From: Solanum dulcamara
Lineage: Eukaryota > Streptophyta > Magnoliopsida > Solanales > Solanaceae
NCBI RefSeq assembly: GCF_947179165.1
Contig: NC_077242.1
Location: 3,534,001-3,598,000, forward strand
Direction: 5' to 3'
Length of the DNA: 64,000 nt
The number at the start of each line of letters is the position of its first letter. Within the stretch, counting starts at the first letter, position 1. The notes beneath the pieces were generated by a model. That model did no database searches and was not told the origin of the DNA. It saw nothing but the letters and a program-made list of their open reading frames with translations. Positions 45,140-58,744 of the stretch are shown here, piece by piece. The position numbers were made by a program, and so were the translations under genes.

Positions 45140-46420
45140 TTGTCAACTGGATTGTGGTTGATACATAACATGTTGTATTGATATAGGTTGTAGATGTATC
45201 AGAAGTTGTAAAGATTGATGCATGAGATTCTGATATATAAATGTAGATGTATCAGAATCATTAAATCTTGATACATTATAATCTGATACATAAACAATAT
45301 GTATCAGAAGCTGTAAATATTGATGCATGAGATTTTGATACATAAATGTAGATGTATCAGAATCATTAAATCTTGATATATTACAATGTGATACATGAAG
45401 TAGATGTATCGGAAGCATTCAAGTTTGATAAATCAAAATATGATACATAAATATTAGAAAAACTTAAAAGTCTTCTAAATTGTTGAATAGCCAAAAAAAA
45501 TATTTACTATTGGTGCAAAAATATAATTGTACATTCTATTACTATAAAATTAAAAAAAAAAACTACTCGACGTCCATCGGTTCTCCTTGACCAGGATGTA
45601 TGAAATCTCTCTTAGGTTTTTTTGGATCATCGTTGTTGCTAACATAACCATCCTTGGCCTTCCAGATATTACAGACATGCACCCATACTGTGCAATTCTT
45701 CTCTGTTTTTTTGCTCGACCTCAAGAAGTAAGAGGCATTTGATGATTTGCCCTTGAAAATTGCACAGTGGCATATCTAGATAGTGACCAAGTATGGTTTG
45801 TCGAAATAATTGTATAGCTTCATCACCTATTTATGATTTGAAATCATCAATAAAATTAGTCGTATATGCAGTGCCGAATCTTAGGGAGTGTGAGGGGATC
45901 TTCTTGATGACGTACTTCATTCCCTACATTGACATGGAAACTGATTAAATACAACTTAATTTTTATATTTAAATATGATATATCAGAAGCATTATATCTT
46001 GATACATAAATAAGATGTATCAGAAGCATTAACGTTTGATACATGAGAATCCGATAAAAAAATAATGTATCAAAAAAGATAAGAATCTGATACATAGAAT
46101 AGATGTATCAGGAATTAGTAAAACTTTAAAAAAATGACATTTAAATAAATTATATAAACAGGATGTATCATATTCTCATGTAAGCTTGATACTTGAGAAT
46201 ATGATATATAAATAATATGTATCAAAAACAGTAAATCCTGATATATGAGCATTTGATACAAAAAGACAATGTATCATAAAATAGATAAGAATCTGATACA
46301 TAAAGTATATGTATCAGGAATCAGTAAAACTTTATAAAAATGACATTTAAAAAAAATATAAACAGGATGTATCCAATTCTCATGCAAGCTTGATACATAC
46401 GAATCTGATACATAAAATTA
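45140..46420. repeat. GATACAT-rich repeat field
   Basis: Dozens of GATACAT or ATGTATC motifs occur in loosely repeated units such as TTGATACATGAGAATCTGA and AGATGTATCAGAAGCA. Unit length is irregular, so it is not a simple satellite. Open frames through it (mostly minus strand) are repeat artefacts. Confidence 0.8.
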
Positions 46421-47165
46421 TATGTATCAGGAGCAGTAAAAAACCACATTAAAAAAAACTTATAGAAACTCATACCTTTGAGAGATTAGGGCGTGTTGAA
46501 ACCCCTTCAATCTTCTTGTTGGCTTCTTTGGGTGGATGTTGAACTTGAGATTTTGACTTCAATTTCTCACGGAGCTTATCCATCACTGATGGATCGTTAC
46601 GATGTTTGGATCTAACCTCGTCCGGTGAATCAAGATTTTCTTGATTTTTATTCAACTGAGTGAGACCAACACTAAAAGATGGAGCGGATTCAATGTGAAT
46701 CAGTGAACAATGTGAGAAAAAAAAATTATAGAAGAAAACAGAGGAAATCGAAGAAGGTGAGAATGAAGTGAGATACCATTAAAGGAAAAACTTGAATATA
46801 CCTTACTTGGATTCTTGAAATTGAGTAATAGATGGACTGAAATTGAAAACAAGAAACTGTCATCAAGGAGGCTAAAGAATAGACGTGAATTTAAGTAACT
46901 GATATAAGGTAAAAGTGATGTATCAGTGAAATAGTGAGAGAGTTAAAAAAAATAGGGATTTTTGATATTTTTCCAACTAGTTAGGAGTATTAGTAAATAT
47001 GGTAATATAACATGTGTAAATGGGTAATTTTCCCTTTATAATAATCATCACTCACCATTTATAACAATATTCTTGAAATCTATCTTTCATGTTATATGAT
47101 ATTATATATTTTTTTATAATAATATTTTATTATTATTTATTGTTGAATTTCCTTAACGCAAGTAG

Positions 47166-47575
47166 TAAGTTTTTTATAGTGACACATGAAATTCAAAAAA
47201 AGTGATTTAAGTCATGAATTTTTGACATTTCTAACATTTTTTTAATTTAATTCAACATTCGATCATTCATAAGATATGTTCCATATGAAATCATCACATA
47301 GATACTGTTCACACTTCACATCTTATCAAAACAAATATGAACTATTCACAATCACAAAATATTTTTTTTTAAGTCTTTTATAGTGACACATGAAATTCAA
47401 AAATAGTAATTTAAGTCACGAATTTTTGACATTTCTAACATTTTTTAAATTTAATCCAACATTCGACCCTTCATGAGATACGTTCCATATGAAATCATTA
47501 CATAGATACTGTTCACACTTCACATTTTATCAAAACAAATATGAACTATTCACTATCACAAAATAATTTTGTTTA
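47166..47575. repeat. Tandem duplication, period 205 bp
   Basis: 47166-47370 and 47371-47575 are near-identical. Both start AAGT(C/T)TTTTATAGTGACAC and include GATACTGTTCACACTTCACA. No coding content. Confidence 0.88.
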
Positions 47576-50500
47576 AAAAAAAATATTTTTTTTTAAAATA
47601 GGAAGTTTCCTATCTAAGTTTGACAACTAGGGAAAAGGGAAAAAAGGCGAAGAAGCAAAGTTTAAAAATGCAAGATCCCATAGAATAGGGAAATTTCCCA
47701 ATTCCAAGAGGGAAAAAAACTATATTATATCAAACCACCCATGGTGAGAAATATTCAAATCTTAGCAACTTTCAAATATTATTTTTAATTTTAAATATGC
47801 GCATTTTGTTCATACTCCAATAAAATATTTTGTTCAAATTATGTATGTAGCATTAAAAAACCTAGAAGTTAGAGATAGATTGATTAGAGAGCATCAAATT
47901 TAAGGAGTACAATAATTGTTCTAATTCTATCGTATATATATTTTTTGTTTCATTTTCTCTAAAACAATTACAGATATTTTTTTGAAATTAATGAAGAGTA
48001 CATATAGTAAATATTGATATGTTGGTGGCTCGATTTGGACTGTTTATTAATGTTCAATAAATTTTGGATTTTTTCTTGGTGTCTGATGATGTATTTGATT
48101 GTTGTTCATCGTGTAAAACAGTTGAAATCGTGTTGAACAAAGATTGAAATCGCACAAACAAAGAGGTTTTGAAATAGAGTGGAAAGTGTTTTAAATTAAG
48201 TTGAAGAGAGAAGGTGAGGTAGAAAGAGAAAAAAAATGGAAAGCACACTAAAAGGGTGGGAAAAGGTTTTGGTGAGTGTGGTAACCGAAATTACAGTAAT
48301 TTGATTTTCTCCAATTAATGTGTCGTCAGATTTTATTCATCTCTCTCCATATAATTATCTCTCATTAGTTACGTGGCGAGAGATAAAAAAATTTATAAAG
48401 GATTTAATTTATTTTTTTTTCTTTTTAAAATTTAAATTAATTTTAAATAAATAGAGATATGTTAAAATATGAGAATAAAATATTATAAGTTATAAATACT
48501 TAAAAATTTTATTTAAAACTTGTAATTGACTCTTAAATACATGTAGGGTATAATTTTTCCTATTATTAAAGGTTACCAATTTTTGAACACGTGCGTTACA
48601 CGTGTATTCCATGCTAATTAGTATTCATCTGTGAGATATAAACAATAAGTTATTTCGATATTGATAAGAAAAATATGACATTAAAGACCAAAATTTGACA
48701 CATTTATTTTTAAAAAATAGTTTTAATTTCCCATGATTGCTCTAGTAAAAGAGCATATATAAAAGTTTCCTCTCTAGAAAGTCAAGCTTGTCCACATTAC
48801 TCTCACAATTTTTCATCCAATCATTATCAATATAATTGGTGAAATGAAAGATAATTGCTAATTAGATTACGTTTATTTTTGGTGTCCTCTTTGCTCTCAC
48901 AATTGAAAGAACCCGCCCACAAACTTAGATATTAACTATATAAAAAATGAAAAAAATGCAATTTAACTTGAAAAGAGAAGAAACTAAAAATTGCTAAAAA
49001 TTAATAATTAAATGTAGCAAAGAGAGGAAAAAAGAAATGCTCGTAATTCCTCAAACTTGTTCTTTTTTCTCCCCAACAAACTTATACCTTTTATAACATT
49101 ATTGAGGCATAAAAATCATAAATTTAAGCATATTATATAAGCAAAATTTAGCATAAAATACAATACAAACACATATAAGTGATTATGTTTTTGTCAATTT
49201 TGTCACATAGAACAGAAATGAATAACAAACAAGAAAATGTAATCTCATAAAATTTACATAGCATATGAAAAAAAAATAATCACCGTATTACTTAATAAAA
49301 GATGAGAAAATAAAATAAAAGTAGAACCAATAGATCAAAGGTGACTTGTTACATACCTGATGAATTTGTATCATCCAATTATGAAGGTTAGGTATATTCT
49401 TGATATCCATTTATATAAAATGCTTAGTAAGAAAAATTTAGTTAATTTCCATAACGTTTCATTAATTTGAATGGGAACATAATAAGTGTTATTATTTATT
49501 CCAGTACGTTTAAGTATTCTAAGACAGTTTGCATATTGTAATTTAGTGATTTTACAATTTTGTTTATTAATTTTGTAGAGATAGCACAATTTTTACTGTT
49601 ATTTCATTAGATATATGTTTTATTTACTACATTTTGATTAAATGTGTGTGTATATATATATATATAATTAATGATATTATTGCAATAACTCAACTTTATA
49701 GGGTTATTTTGGTATTTCAACTTTCAACTTTTTTTGTTCCCACTTTTAATAAGATACTAGTTTAGTGTCCGTGCTTTGCAAGTGTCTCACGTCAATCAAT
49801 AAAATTATATATGAGAAGAAAAAAATTATTTAAAAATAGCAATTGACATAAAATAAATATTATATCAATTTAAGTGTTGAGAAATTAAAGAGATAAACCC
49901 TTGATTTTTCGGCTACATTCGGCACAACATACTTGTTTAGTCCAATTTTTCGATCAAAAATTTTAATCAGAAGAAAAACATAAGAAATTATCAAAAGTGG
50001 AGAATCATTGTCAATTTTTAATCATGTGCATAATTTATATATAATCTTTAAAGCTATTAACTTAAAAATAATAATAAAGAAAGACAAAAAAAAATGATAA
50101 TGGCGATCTTTTTTTTTTTCTTTTTTCTTTCGCATTTCTCATCAAAGGAGCTGAAAGCCACTTGACTGTAAGGAAAGGGGATGGTCGGCGTGGGGATAGG
50201 CTTCGTTTCTACGACTGCCTTCCCAGCCGTTGAAAGACTGAGCGAGAATGGTAAGGGGCGCACAAACAAAGAATGTCGTTGTGAGATTTGAATTAAAACC
50301 AAAATAAAAACAAAATGTAGAAATAGAAGAAGCATATGTTTCATGTAAAGTTTGTAGGGTCGTATTCCGAGAGCCGCCCTCTTTAATCTTTAAATAAAAC
50401 ACATATCCCTTTCAAGCATGCATACATACAAACAAAAAGTGAAGTCAATAAAGATGTCAAGAAATTTATCAACCAATAGGCATATAAATTATAGGATAAT

Positions 50501-50700
50501 ATAATCTTATAAAATAGGAAAAAAAAATTATTACCTCTAAAATCAAGATGTATAAGTGTGTTGCTTTGGCTTGAGTAAAAATTTACTCTTTATATAGATA
50601 ATATGTGTTTCAATGTTATTATCTAATTGAAATTAGTATTGAATTATAGAACTTTATGTTTCATTAAATAATAAAAATTCAATTAGTTTGTTTCAATCCT
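47576..50700. other. Gene-poor AT-rich DNA
   Basis: No supported gene was found. 48100-48260 and 50050-50400 contain short frames with no recognisable similarity; a TA run lies at about 49651-49670. Parts may be old retroelement debris. Confidence 0.4.
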
Positions 50701-50724
50701 AAATATTAGGTTTTACCTTTTTTG

Positions 50725-50935
50725 GGAGGGGGTTTTTGTTGGACCTTTTTTTTTTTGCTTATTTTTTGGCCGATTTTTTTTGGATGGTTTTAAAACTTTT
50801 TTTTGGACTTTTTTTGGACGTTTTTGGTAGATCTTTTTTGCTGATTTTTTGAAAGTTTTTTGCCTTTTTTTCTGGAAGGTTTTTAAACCTTTTTTTTTTA
50901 CTTATTATTTTGAAAGTTTTCTTTTGACTATTTTC
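50725..50935. repeat. T-rich low-complexity tract
   Basis: Runs of 5-10 T are separated by GG-containing words (TTTTTTGGACTTTTTTTGGACGT). A minus-strand frame here would be a Lys/Ser-rich low-complexity peptide and is not treated as a gene. Confidence 0.7.
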
Positions 50936-51479
50936 CTTCTGAATCAAATCTATTTTAGTTGAAAAAAGTTTCTCAGGAATTTAATCATAATAGAAAAAAA
51001 ATTATTTAATTTTTATTATGTTTATTATAGTTAATATTTAATATCATTAAAATAATAGTATAATAATTGAAAAGAAATGGTGAAAAAACGATTTTGTCTA
51101 AAGCGAAGTCTTTTAATAAAGGTCAAAAAGTTCAAATAATATTATTAAGACCTTCGTGCTTTTAATATAGTATAGATAAACATTTAAGTTTAAAAAGCCA
51201 CCATTAAATGTATTTGGAGGAAGGCAAATCAATCAATTATTTTCTTAGCTAACAAAGCGCACAAATATAAGCTGATTTCGGGCAATACGCTTAAAAATAT
51301 AAAAATTTCTTCTTTTTGCATATTTAAGCCATATTATAGCATACGAAAAAAGAAAACTATTTTGTTAGATAAATATCCACATTATATATACTAATTATAT
51401 CTATACTTTCAAATAATTACGTATCTTATCACTAATTAAGAGTTTTTTATCGATCATATATTAAGAAAAATACACCTAA

Positions 51480-51780
51480 ATGCATGTATTTTTGCTATCA
51501 AATACACTAAAATAGGGAGAGAGGCGAGCGAGGTGGGGAGGGAGGCAAACGAGATAGTCATGATCCCAATACATGTGAATCACAATAGCTACATAATAGA
51601 TACATGGATTTGTATGTATCTAGCGCGATTCACATGTATCTGCGAATCCACTTTGATACAGTATATTTAGAATAAATTGCATCTAATTTGACCTCATGTA
51701 TCCCGAGATACATGTATCTTGACGTATCTGGACACACCAAAATCTAGTAAAATTCGTAATATTATAAACTAGAGTGTATT
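51480..51780. repeat. ATGTATC/GATACA-rich stretch
   Basis: Contains several inverted words (CACATGTATCTGCG, GAGATACATGTATCTTGACG), similar in flavour to the MULE repeat field at 45 kb. It may be a MITE relic. Confidence 0.4.
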
Positions 51781-52587
51781 TAAGTAATTAACTTCTAAAC
51801 TAGTGAAATTTTGATAGTCTCCTACTAAAAATATGTAAGCCTTTTGTTAATATACAATACTTCCCATTATACTAAAAGATTAAATGAGAGAAACATAGAG
51901 AAGTTCCCTCACATAAGTGTCAAATGAGCAGATTACAGTGTATTTGGATGAGTCAAAAATGAATTAAATTTATAAATAAATAGGTGATTGATCCGCACAA
52001 AAATTATTTGAATTGAAATTGAATTAAAAAATAGATCATAATCTAGCACATCTAATTCTTACTAAGTTAATATTTTTATAATTAATTCTATATATATTTT
52101 ATTGGCTAATTTTATCCTATCTTCCCATAATCAAATAGTAGGCCATAATCAAGATTGAAGAGCAGCAAAAAAGAGATAGAGATGTGAAGAAACAGTTAAG
52201 TGTCTAGTGAACACAAACGACAAAAACAGATAAGAATGACGGCTATTAATTATTATAATTACTTGTTATTGATGACCAGTAGATTGGAGTAATTAATAAA
52301 AATGATAGTTTTTTTTAAAAAATAATCAAAATCATCCTGACGTGTAGAGCAATTGGTCCACAAGAAGTTTGATATAATATATGGACAACATTCAAGTGAA
52401 TTGGAAAACAAAGAATAATCGGCAATTGGTTCCAAAGTCCAAACAACCCACTAGATAGTACTAGAATGTACCTATCTCACTTTCACTGTTATATACAAAA
52501 TCAAACTCAATCAATTCAATTTATTTAAGTAATTCACTTATTATTAGTTTAATTTATTTTAATTTATAACATGTAAGCTATTATATA

Positions 52588-53575
52588 GAGCCCGTTTGGA
52601 TGAGTTTAAAAAAAGTAACTTTTATGAGTCCGTTTGGATGAGCTTAAAAATAATAATTTTTATGAGCCTGTTTGGATGTACTTAAAAAAAATAACTTTTA
52701 TGTATGAAGTGCTTTTAGAACTTTGAAGTGCTGAAAGTTATTTTTATAAATAAGCAGTTGAGTGTTTGGATAAAAGTGTTTATGTTGAAAATAAGAGTTT
52801 GAATTTTAGGGTTAAAAGAATAAAAAAGGTAGTTTGAGAATTTAGTTAAAATATAAGGGATATGTAATTTTCATGATCAAACAAAATGGCTTTAAGCACT
52901 TAGAAAAAAAAAGTTAGAAATCCTAACTTTTCATTTTTGACTGATTTTAAGAATTTTATGGCTTAAAGTTAACATTAGGCAAACATGTCCAAAAGCTAAA
53001 AAGGGGCTTATAAGTTGGTTTGACCAACTTAAAGCCCATCCAAACGGGCTCTATGTATGAAGTGTTTTTAGAAACTAAAAGTTATTTTTATAAATAAGCA
53101 GTTGAGTGTTTGGATAAACGTGCTTATATTGAAAATAAGTTGTTGATATGTTTGGCAATAAGTATTGTTAAACACTTATTTTCTATCGAAATGACTGAAA
53201 TACCCTTAAAGTTGTTAACACCATAATAAGTTGATTTAAAAGATTTTTAAACTCTAAAGTTGATTTTAATCAAAAGTAATTTATAATGTAAAATCACTTT
53301 CACTATAAAATATTTATTTAAGTTAATTTTTTTATAAATACATGTCCCATTCACGCTTTCTAATGAAGTTTATTGAAGGGATATAAAAGTAATTTTCATG
53401 GTAAAAAAATGGCTTTAAGCACTTCAAAAAAAAGTTAGGATTTCTAACTTTTCATTTTTGGGTGATTTTAAGAACTTTATGGCTTAAATTTAACATTAGT
53501 CAAACACCACAATAAGCCAAAAATGATTTATAAGTTGGTTTGACCAACTTATAAGCCCATCCAAACGGGGTCATA
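52588..53575. mobile_element. Composite MITE with repeated ends
   Basis: It starts AGAGCCCGTTTGGATGAG, and this end is repeated twice more (about 52627 and 52667). The matching inverted end CATCCAAACGGGCTC lies near 53038-53053. A second related unit follows directly and ends CCCATCCAAACGGGGTC at about 53555-53571. Shared interior blocks include GTGCTTTTAGA, AAGCAGTTGAGTGTTTGGAT and GGTTTGACCAACTTA. No coding content. Confidence 0.75.
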
Positions 53576-56500
53576 GTCAAAATTGACTAATGATAATTCT
53601 TATCAAAATATTTTTTATTTAATATATTATATATAATCATAAAATTTTATTTGGTACTAAGAAATTATTAGTTAAGAATAATACGATAATTAAAACTTAA
53701 ATAAGAATTGAATGGATTGTGTTATGCCGCATATTTTAGCTCATTCCAGCCCAAACAACTTTTGGACAGGTTAATAACCCGCCCATTTATTAACTTTGCT
53801 CATTTTGATCCGTCCAAATTCAATTCAATCCGCTCATTTGATACCTTTAATTATCTGTTTAATTCTCCTTCTCGAAGGGGTAGTCTTGTTTCGACATCTG
53901 AACTATTTTTTTCATGAGTTTCATATTTTAACTATAAGTTGTTTATCCTAAAATAGACAGAGTTTATAATAAGGTTTAAAGGACAATATAATGAAATGAA
54001 AAATAAAAATATAACAATAAATCCAATGTAATTAAGTGAAAATATAAATATAAATAGATTGTGTTTAGCCTGATTTCGGAGATATCCTTGATGAAGATGA
54101 TTCTTGACTAGTTCCATATTTGATGAACAACACAAGAAATGATAAGAAAGTAAATGAGTTTATTGGTAATTTGCTAATTGCATATGAATCAAATGTTTAT
54201 ACTTGAACTATCAATATCTCTCTGTGTATAAAAACACACCTAGTTAAATAGACGGTGATTCTGATACAAAAAGAGAACAACTAATAGATGTCCGGATTAA
54301 TCAATTTCAAGGTGTGTTTTAATACGTATTAGATAGTAATAGTTCAAATTGAAAAAAATATATTTAATAATTGAAATATGAAACTAAAAAAAAAATAGAT
54401 GTATTTTTTATAAGTTAATCTACAATACGGAATCAACGTGGCCATCATGTATGTATATGCATTTCTTTTTCATATGATGTCTTCTTTTTGTCACTGTCAA
54501 ATGAAACCCAAATTGGAAAGCATTAGAGGAACATTCACTTACGTAATTTCATATTTTAATAAATTAAATTAGAGGGACATATTCATAAAAATCTAACAAA
54601 TTTCAAACAAAATTTGATCACTTTGAACCATCCAGAATAATTTGTAGTACCTGAACCTCATATAGTCATATGTGAAATGAGATGTATGTCTATGTCATCA
54701 TTTCAGAACCAAACGATTATTTAATTATTTTTTCAATTAAAAAAGAAGAGTTTTTTTCTTCATTTTTTCTGATCTAAAAGAAAGAAAAAAGTAATCTAAT
54801 AATTATGTGGATGAATGGAGTTGCAGAGATTGAAGAAATAACTTTAGAGTCAAACACTTGGAGAATTATTGTCTTTACGTTTTAAGAATATTATTTAGAA
54901 CTTGTGGAATTTGATTAGTGATTTGTGAGATGTGTCGTGTGGTGAATGATATTTAGACTTGGGACACAAAATCCTTCCACTTTGTTGATTGACATGCAGA
55001 AAGCAAAGTCAAAGATTTGAAGTTTACGGGATTTGAATCATTAAATTCATAGCTTATTTGATTTTGCGTATAAATATTTGATGAATTTTCTAATACAAAT
55101 ATTAGGTGTACGTAGGTTGCTAAGCAAAGATTATTTGGTTCATCTGAATCTATACCTTATATTATAGTTTCAATCGTGTATGTTCGGATGTAGAGTCGGA
55201 ATTTAAAATAATATATTTATATGTTCAGAATTCTAAATCCTTTTAAATATTTGTGTTCTAAATAAATAATTTGTACATGTCAAACAAATTACTTAAGACA
55301 AATATAAAGTTTAGATCAAGATTATATTATTGGATTCGACTAGTTGAACTCATACCTTTACATTAGCTTCGCTCCTCAGTAAATATATGTTGATATGCAA
55401 TATATAAATTTCCTAATATTATCATTGATCTTCCCGCCTTTAATTAAAAGTATCATGTTTAAATTTTGAGTATGAATTTATTTTATTATTAAAAAGTATT
55501 TTTTCTTAAATTGAATTTATATGAGGTAAATTTAAATTAATCCAAAGCTCAAACATATATCAACGCGGAGGTGGAAAAAAAAGAAAGTAAAACTTTTCTA
55601 ATTATCATACTTTTTATTCATCCGTTCCACCCCATCATGGACGATTTTCCTTCTTATGTTCACAATAAATGTTTCATTCAATTTATGGGCAGGATATATA
55701 TTTATTTCTATTAGATGTGATCTTTAAATTTTGGACGGTAGCTCATAATTAAATATAAAAGCATTCAATTATTGAATGTCCATTCTTGACCATTTAATTT
55801 CTCAAAGGGAGGAAAAAATAATATTACATAAAATAACCTACTACAAGAGAAATTGACTATTTAGTCTCTCAATAATTAAGGGGCATTTTTTTGCCTTTGC
55901 TCTAAAGACATTTGATTTAGCTTTACTAAATTTTTAACAGAAAACAAGAGTCATGAGCTCCATGCAAGAATTGAATAGAAAAAAAGAGTCACAAGCTTCA
56001 TGCAAAAAAATAAAATAAAATAAAAAATAAACGAGCTTCATGCAAGAAAAAAGTCATGATATATATATATACTTTTATAACAGTTCAATTGCTTTGTTTG
56101 TTGATCCATAAAGACAGAAAAGTCTCACACGAGTTTCACCTATGTATTTCTAACGTAACTAGTACTATCTTGATTGTTGTATAAAATGTGTTATTATAAA
56201 TAGTCGATGATAATTTAGATATGAAACAGAAAAATACATTTGATACATAATTCAGGTATGAAACTTGCAAAAACGTGATACTTCAAGTGTGTTTTTGATC
56301 ATTAACTCAAAATTGTGAAGTTAAATACAAATAAGAATATAAAGGGATTGATATATTATTCAATTTCAAATTGATATACAAATAAACTAGAATAGAAGAA
56401 ACGAAGGTGTTATGAGACTTTTCAAAAAGTTGTTGTGAGGTCGGCTTTTCAGAAATTAGTTGCAAGTTGCCTACTTGAGTTACTTGCAAGTTGACTGCTT

Positions 56501-57360
56501 GCATTGCAAGTCTGAGAAAGATTGTTGCAAGTCTTTCTGGGAAGCTGCATTTATAATACGATGTATTTATAACATTGATAATCTTTAGAAATAATTCTTA
56601 TATCTTTTCAGAAACTAAAAATACCATGTTTAATGTATTTCTATGTAGTTTTTTTTTTCTGGGTATAATCCATGAGGAGAGAAAACACAAAAGCAAAATC
56701 TAAATACAGATTCATTCTACCTATTATCCAAGTGGATACCTAGTTAATAATCTTGTGGAAACATTTCTTATGTGTTGGAATTTGTGCTAATTTTAAGATA
56801 TTATATTCATAGGATATGGAAAATCAAGGATCTTCATTTAAATTTAAATATAACACTGTATCAACTTTTGACATGTGAGGGTATAAATATCTAATTTTGA
56901 AATACATAAAGTATATAAGGTATTTAGGAGTATTTGTTTTAAAGCGGGTCTTCATTTTAATTAGGAAAAATTATTAATTGAGTGCTTTTTAAAAATTAAT
57001 TACTGATTTTAGCGATATTTTTTATTTATTACCATTTATAGCAATACATAGCAATATTATGATAAATCTACACTTGTATTAAAAATAAATTATGCATACA
57101 ATATAAATGTATTATAAGTGTTTTAAAATATATGCTATGTTTGTGTAGTAAGAAACTGACATAATTTATTATAAATCTATTAAAGTATGTGATAAATGTA
57201 TTATCCATCTATAAAACTTGTATTATATATGTTTTATAAATAGTTCTCTGCAATATGTATTAAAACTGTATTATAAATGTATTATAAGTGTTCAGTGAAT
57301 TATTTTTTTTATTGCTATAGATGGTAAATATTTTCTTAATACTGTATATTTATGTAAGTT
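53576..57360. other. Gene-poor AT-rich DNA
   Basis: No supported gene was found. Frames at 53708-53917 and 56307-56504 show no recognisable family. A TA run lies at about 56061. 57000-57300 has repeated TATTATAAATGTATTATAAG words. Confidence 0.4.
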
Positions 57361-57364
57361 TCCC

Positions 57365-57720
57365 AATTAATTATCTAAATCTTGGTCGCCCTTTATTTTT
57401 TAGCTTTGAATAATTTTCATCATTCAAAAGTGAGTTTGTTTTTATAATAAGTATTTAGGAGTATTTGTATTAAAGCGGTCTTCATTTTAATTATCTAAAT
57501 CTTAATTGCCTTTTATTTTTTAGCTCTGAATAATCTTCATCATTCAAAAGTGCGTTTGTTTTTATAATAAGGTGTTTAGGAGTATATGTTTTAAAACGGG
57601 TCTTTATTTTAATTATCTAGATCTTGACCGCCCTTAATTTTTTAGCTCTAAATCTTCATTATTGAAATCTTAATTTTTAAGTGCATTTATTTTTATAATA
57701 ATCTTATAACTACTTATGAA
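57365..57720. repeat. Three-copy tandem repeat, about 115 bp
   Basis: Units read AATTATCTAAATCTTGGTCG, TTTATTTTTTAGCTTTGAAT, CATCATTCAAAAGTGAGTTT, GTTTTTATAATAAG and TTTAGGAGTAT. They start near 57365, 57490 and 57610, the last incomplete. A partial related piece lies at about 56920-56965. Confidence 0.75.
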
Positions 57721-58744
57721 TTTGAATAAATTTTAACATACGATCTGGGACCAATTTCTTCAAAAAAGACGTGATTTGAAATTTTATATTATGATTTCAA
57801 ATTTTTTAAAGTATAAAATTTGATCCATAATTTTATATTTTGTAAAAAAATAAATTATAAGTTTAAATTTTTCAGTTTATTGTGAAGATACTGTTTGTGT
57901 TATACTAAAAAATAACTAGTTATCACTTATCGCTATTGTTGGCTAGTGCATTTTTATAAAATTACGTGTATTTAAAAGTTAATAATCACACATAATAATT
58001 TTTTTAAAAAAACATATAGTTATGGTTTATAATTTGCTTATTTTGTAAAATTGAATAAGAATAAAGATATTTTTGATAATATTTACAACTTGTGGAGTTT
58101 TCATATTTGTGAGAAAAACTACAACTTACAAAATTCAAACAAAATTTTAATTTTAAATCAATTTGATTTCATATATATCCAAATGGCCCTAAAATTTAAT
58201 GGTGAGAATATTTTTAAAAATATATAAAAAGTTTCAATTAAAAACTTTAAATTGTATCAGGGAGAAAAATGTTTTTCTGGTAGACCCGAGGTACATCACT
58301 TGGCTCTTATATAACCTCAGAAAATTTCAGAAAAAATAATTAGTTATACAATATTACATCATAACTTTGGCCTAAAAAGATTTTTGAAAGTGGAGATAAG
58401 GTCCACTCCTTTTTTGGCTCGAAGTTTCAATGCTTCTGCATTGGATGATATTATAGTAAAAATGGATTTGAGTGTTTGAGAATTTTAGAGTTGAAACATA
58501 GCCCAACTGTCCCTTTCTTCCATTTTCTGTCATTAATCAGATCAAAGACACTATTTTTATGTGGTTCTTTTTTATCCACTCAATTATTTCTTCTTGTACT
58601 GGATATAAAAGCTCATCCAAGAGTTCAAATTGTTGCAATAAATTCAGTTTTCTGTTCTTGTTTGCTTATTGGGGTGTCGAAAAAAGCAATCTTGGTGGTT
58701 TATAAGGCAAAATCTGGTGATTTAGTTAAGTGGGTATTACCAGG
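57721..58744. other. Upstream region and 5' UTR of the solanesyl synthase
   Basis: No separate gene was found. 58476-58744 is less AT-rich and open, and probably belongs to the transcript leader. No TATA box was assigned. Confidence 0.4.

Larger units (their letters stand above)
43720..47040. mobile_element. Decayed Mutator-like element (MULE)
   Basis: It holds the transposase C-terminal pieces at 44016-44875, many copies of GATACAT/ATGTATC in both directions between 44300 and 46420, and minus-strand coding scraps. The latter are a frame at 46470-46655 (MNKNQENLDSPDEVRSKHRN...) and one near 45566-45790 (SNASYFLRSSKK, VWVHVCNIWKAKDGY). The terminal inverted repeats were not identified, so the borders are estimates. 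Confidence 0.55.

Noticed and set aside
45143..45418. Minus-strand frames in the GATACAT field
   Set aside because: Repeat-driven open frames; the peptide is only restatement of the motif.
45740..45840. Reading the minus strand as a DUF1985-like (Ulp1-MULE) domain
   Set aside because: One frame gave a loosely suitable phrase, but another frame of the same bases reads more continuously, and the similarity was too weak to call.
50759..50947. Lys/Ser-rich minus-strand frame
   Set aside because: Low-complexity product of T runs; no domain and no splice or promoter support.
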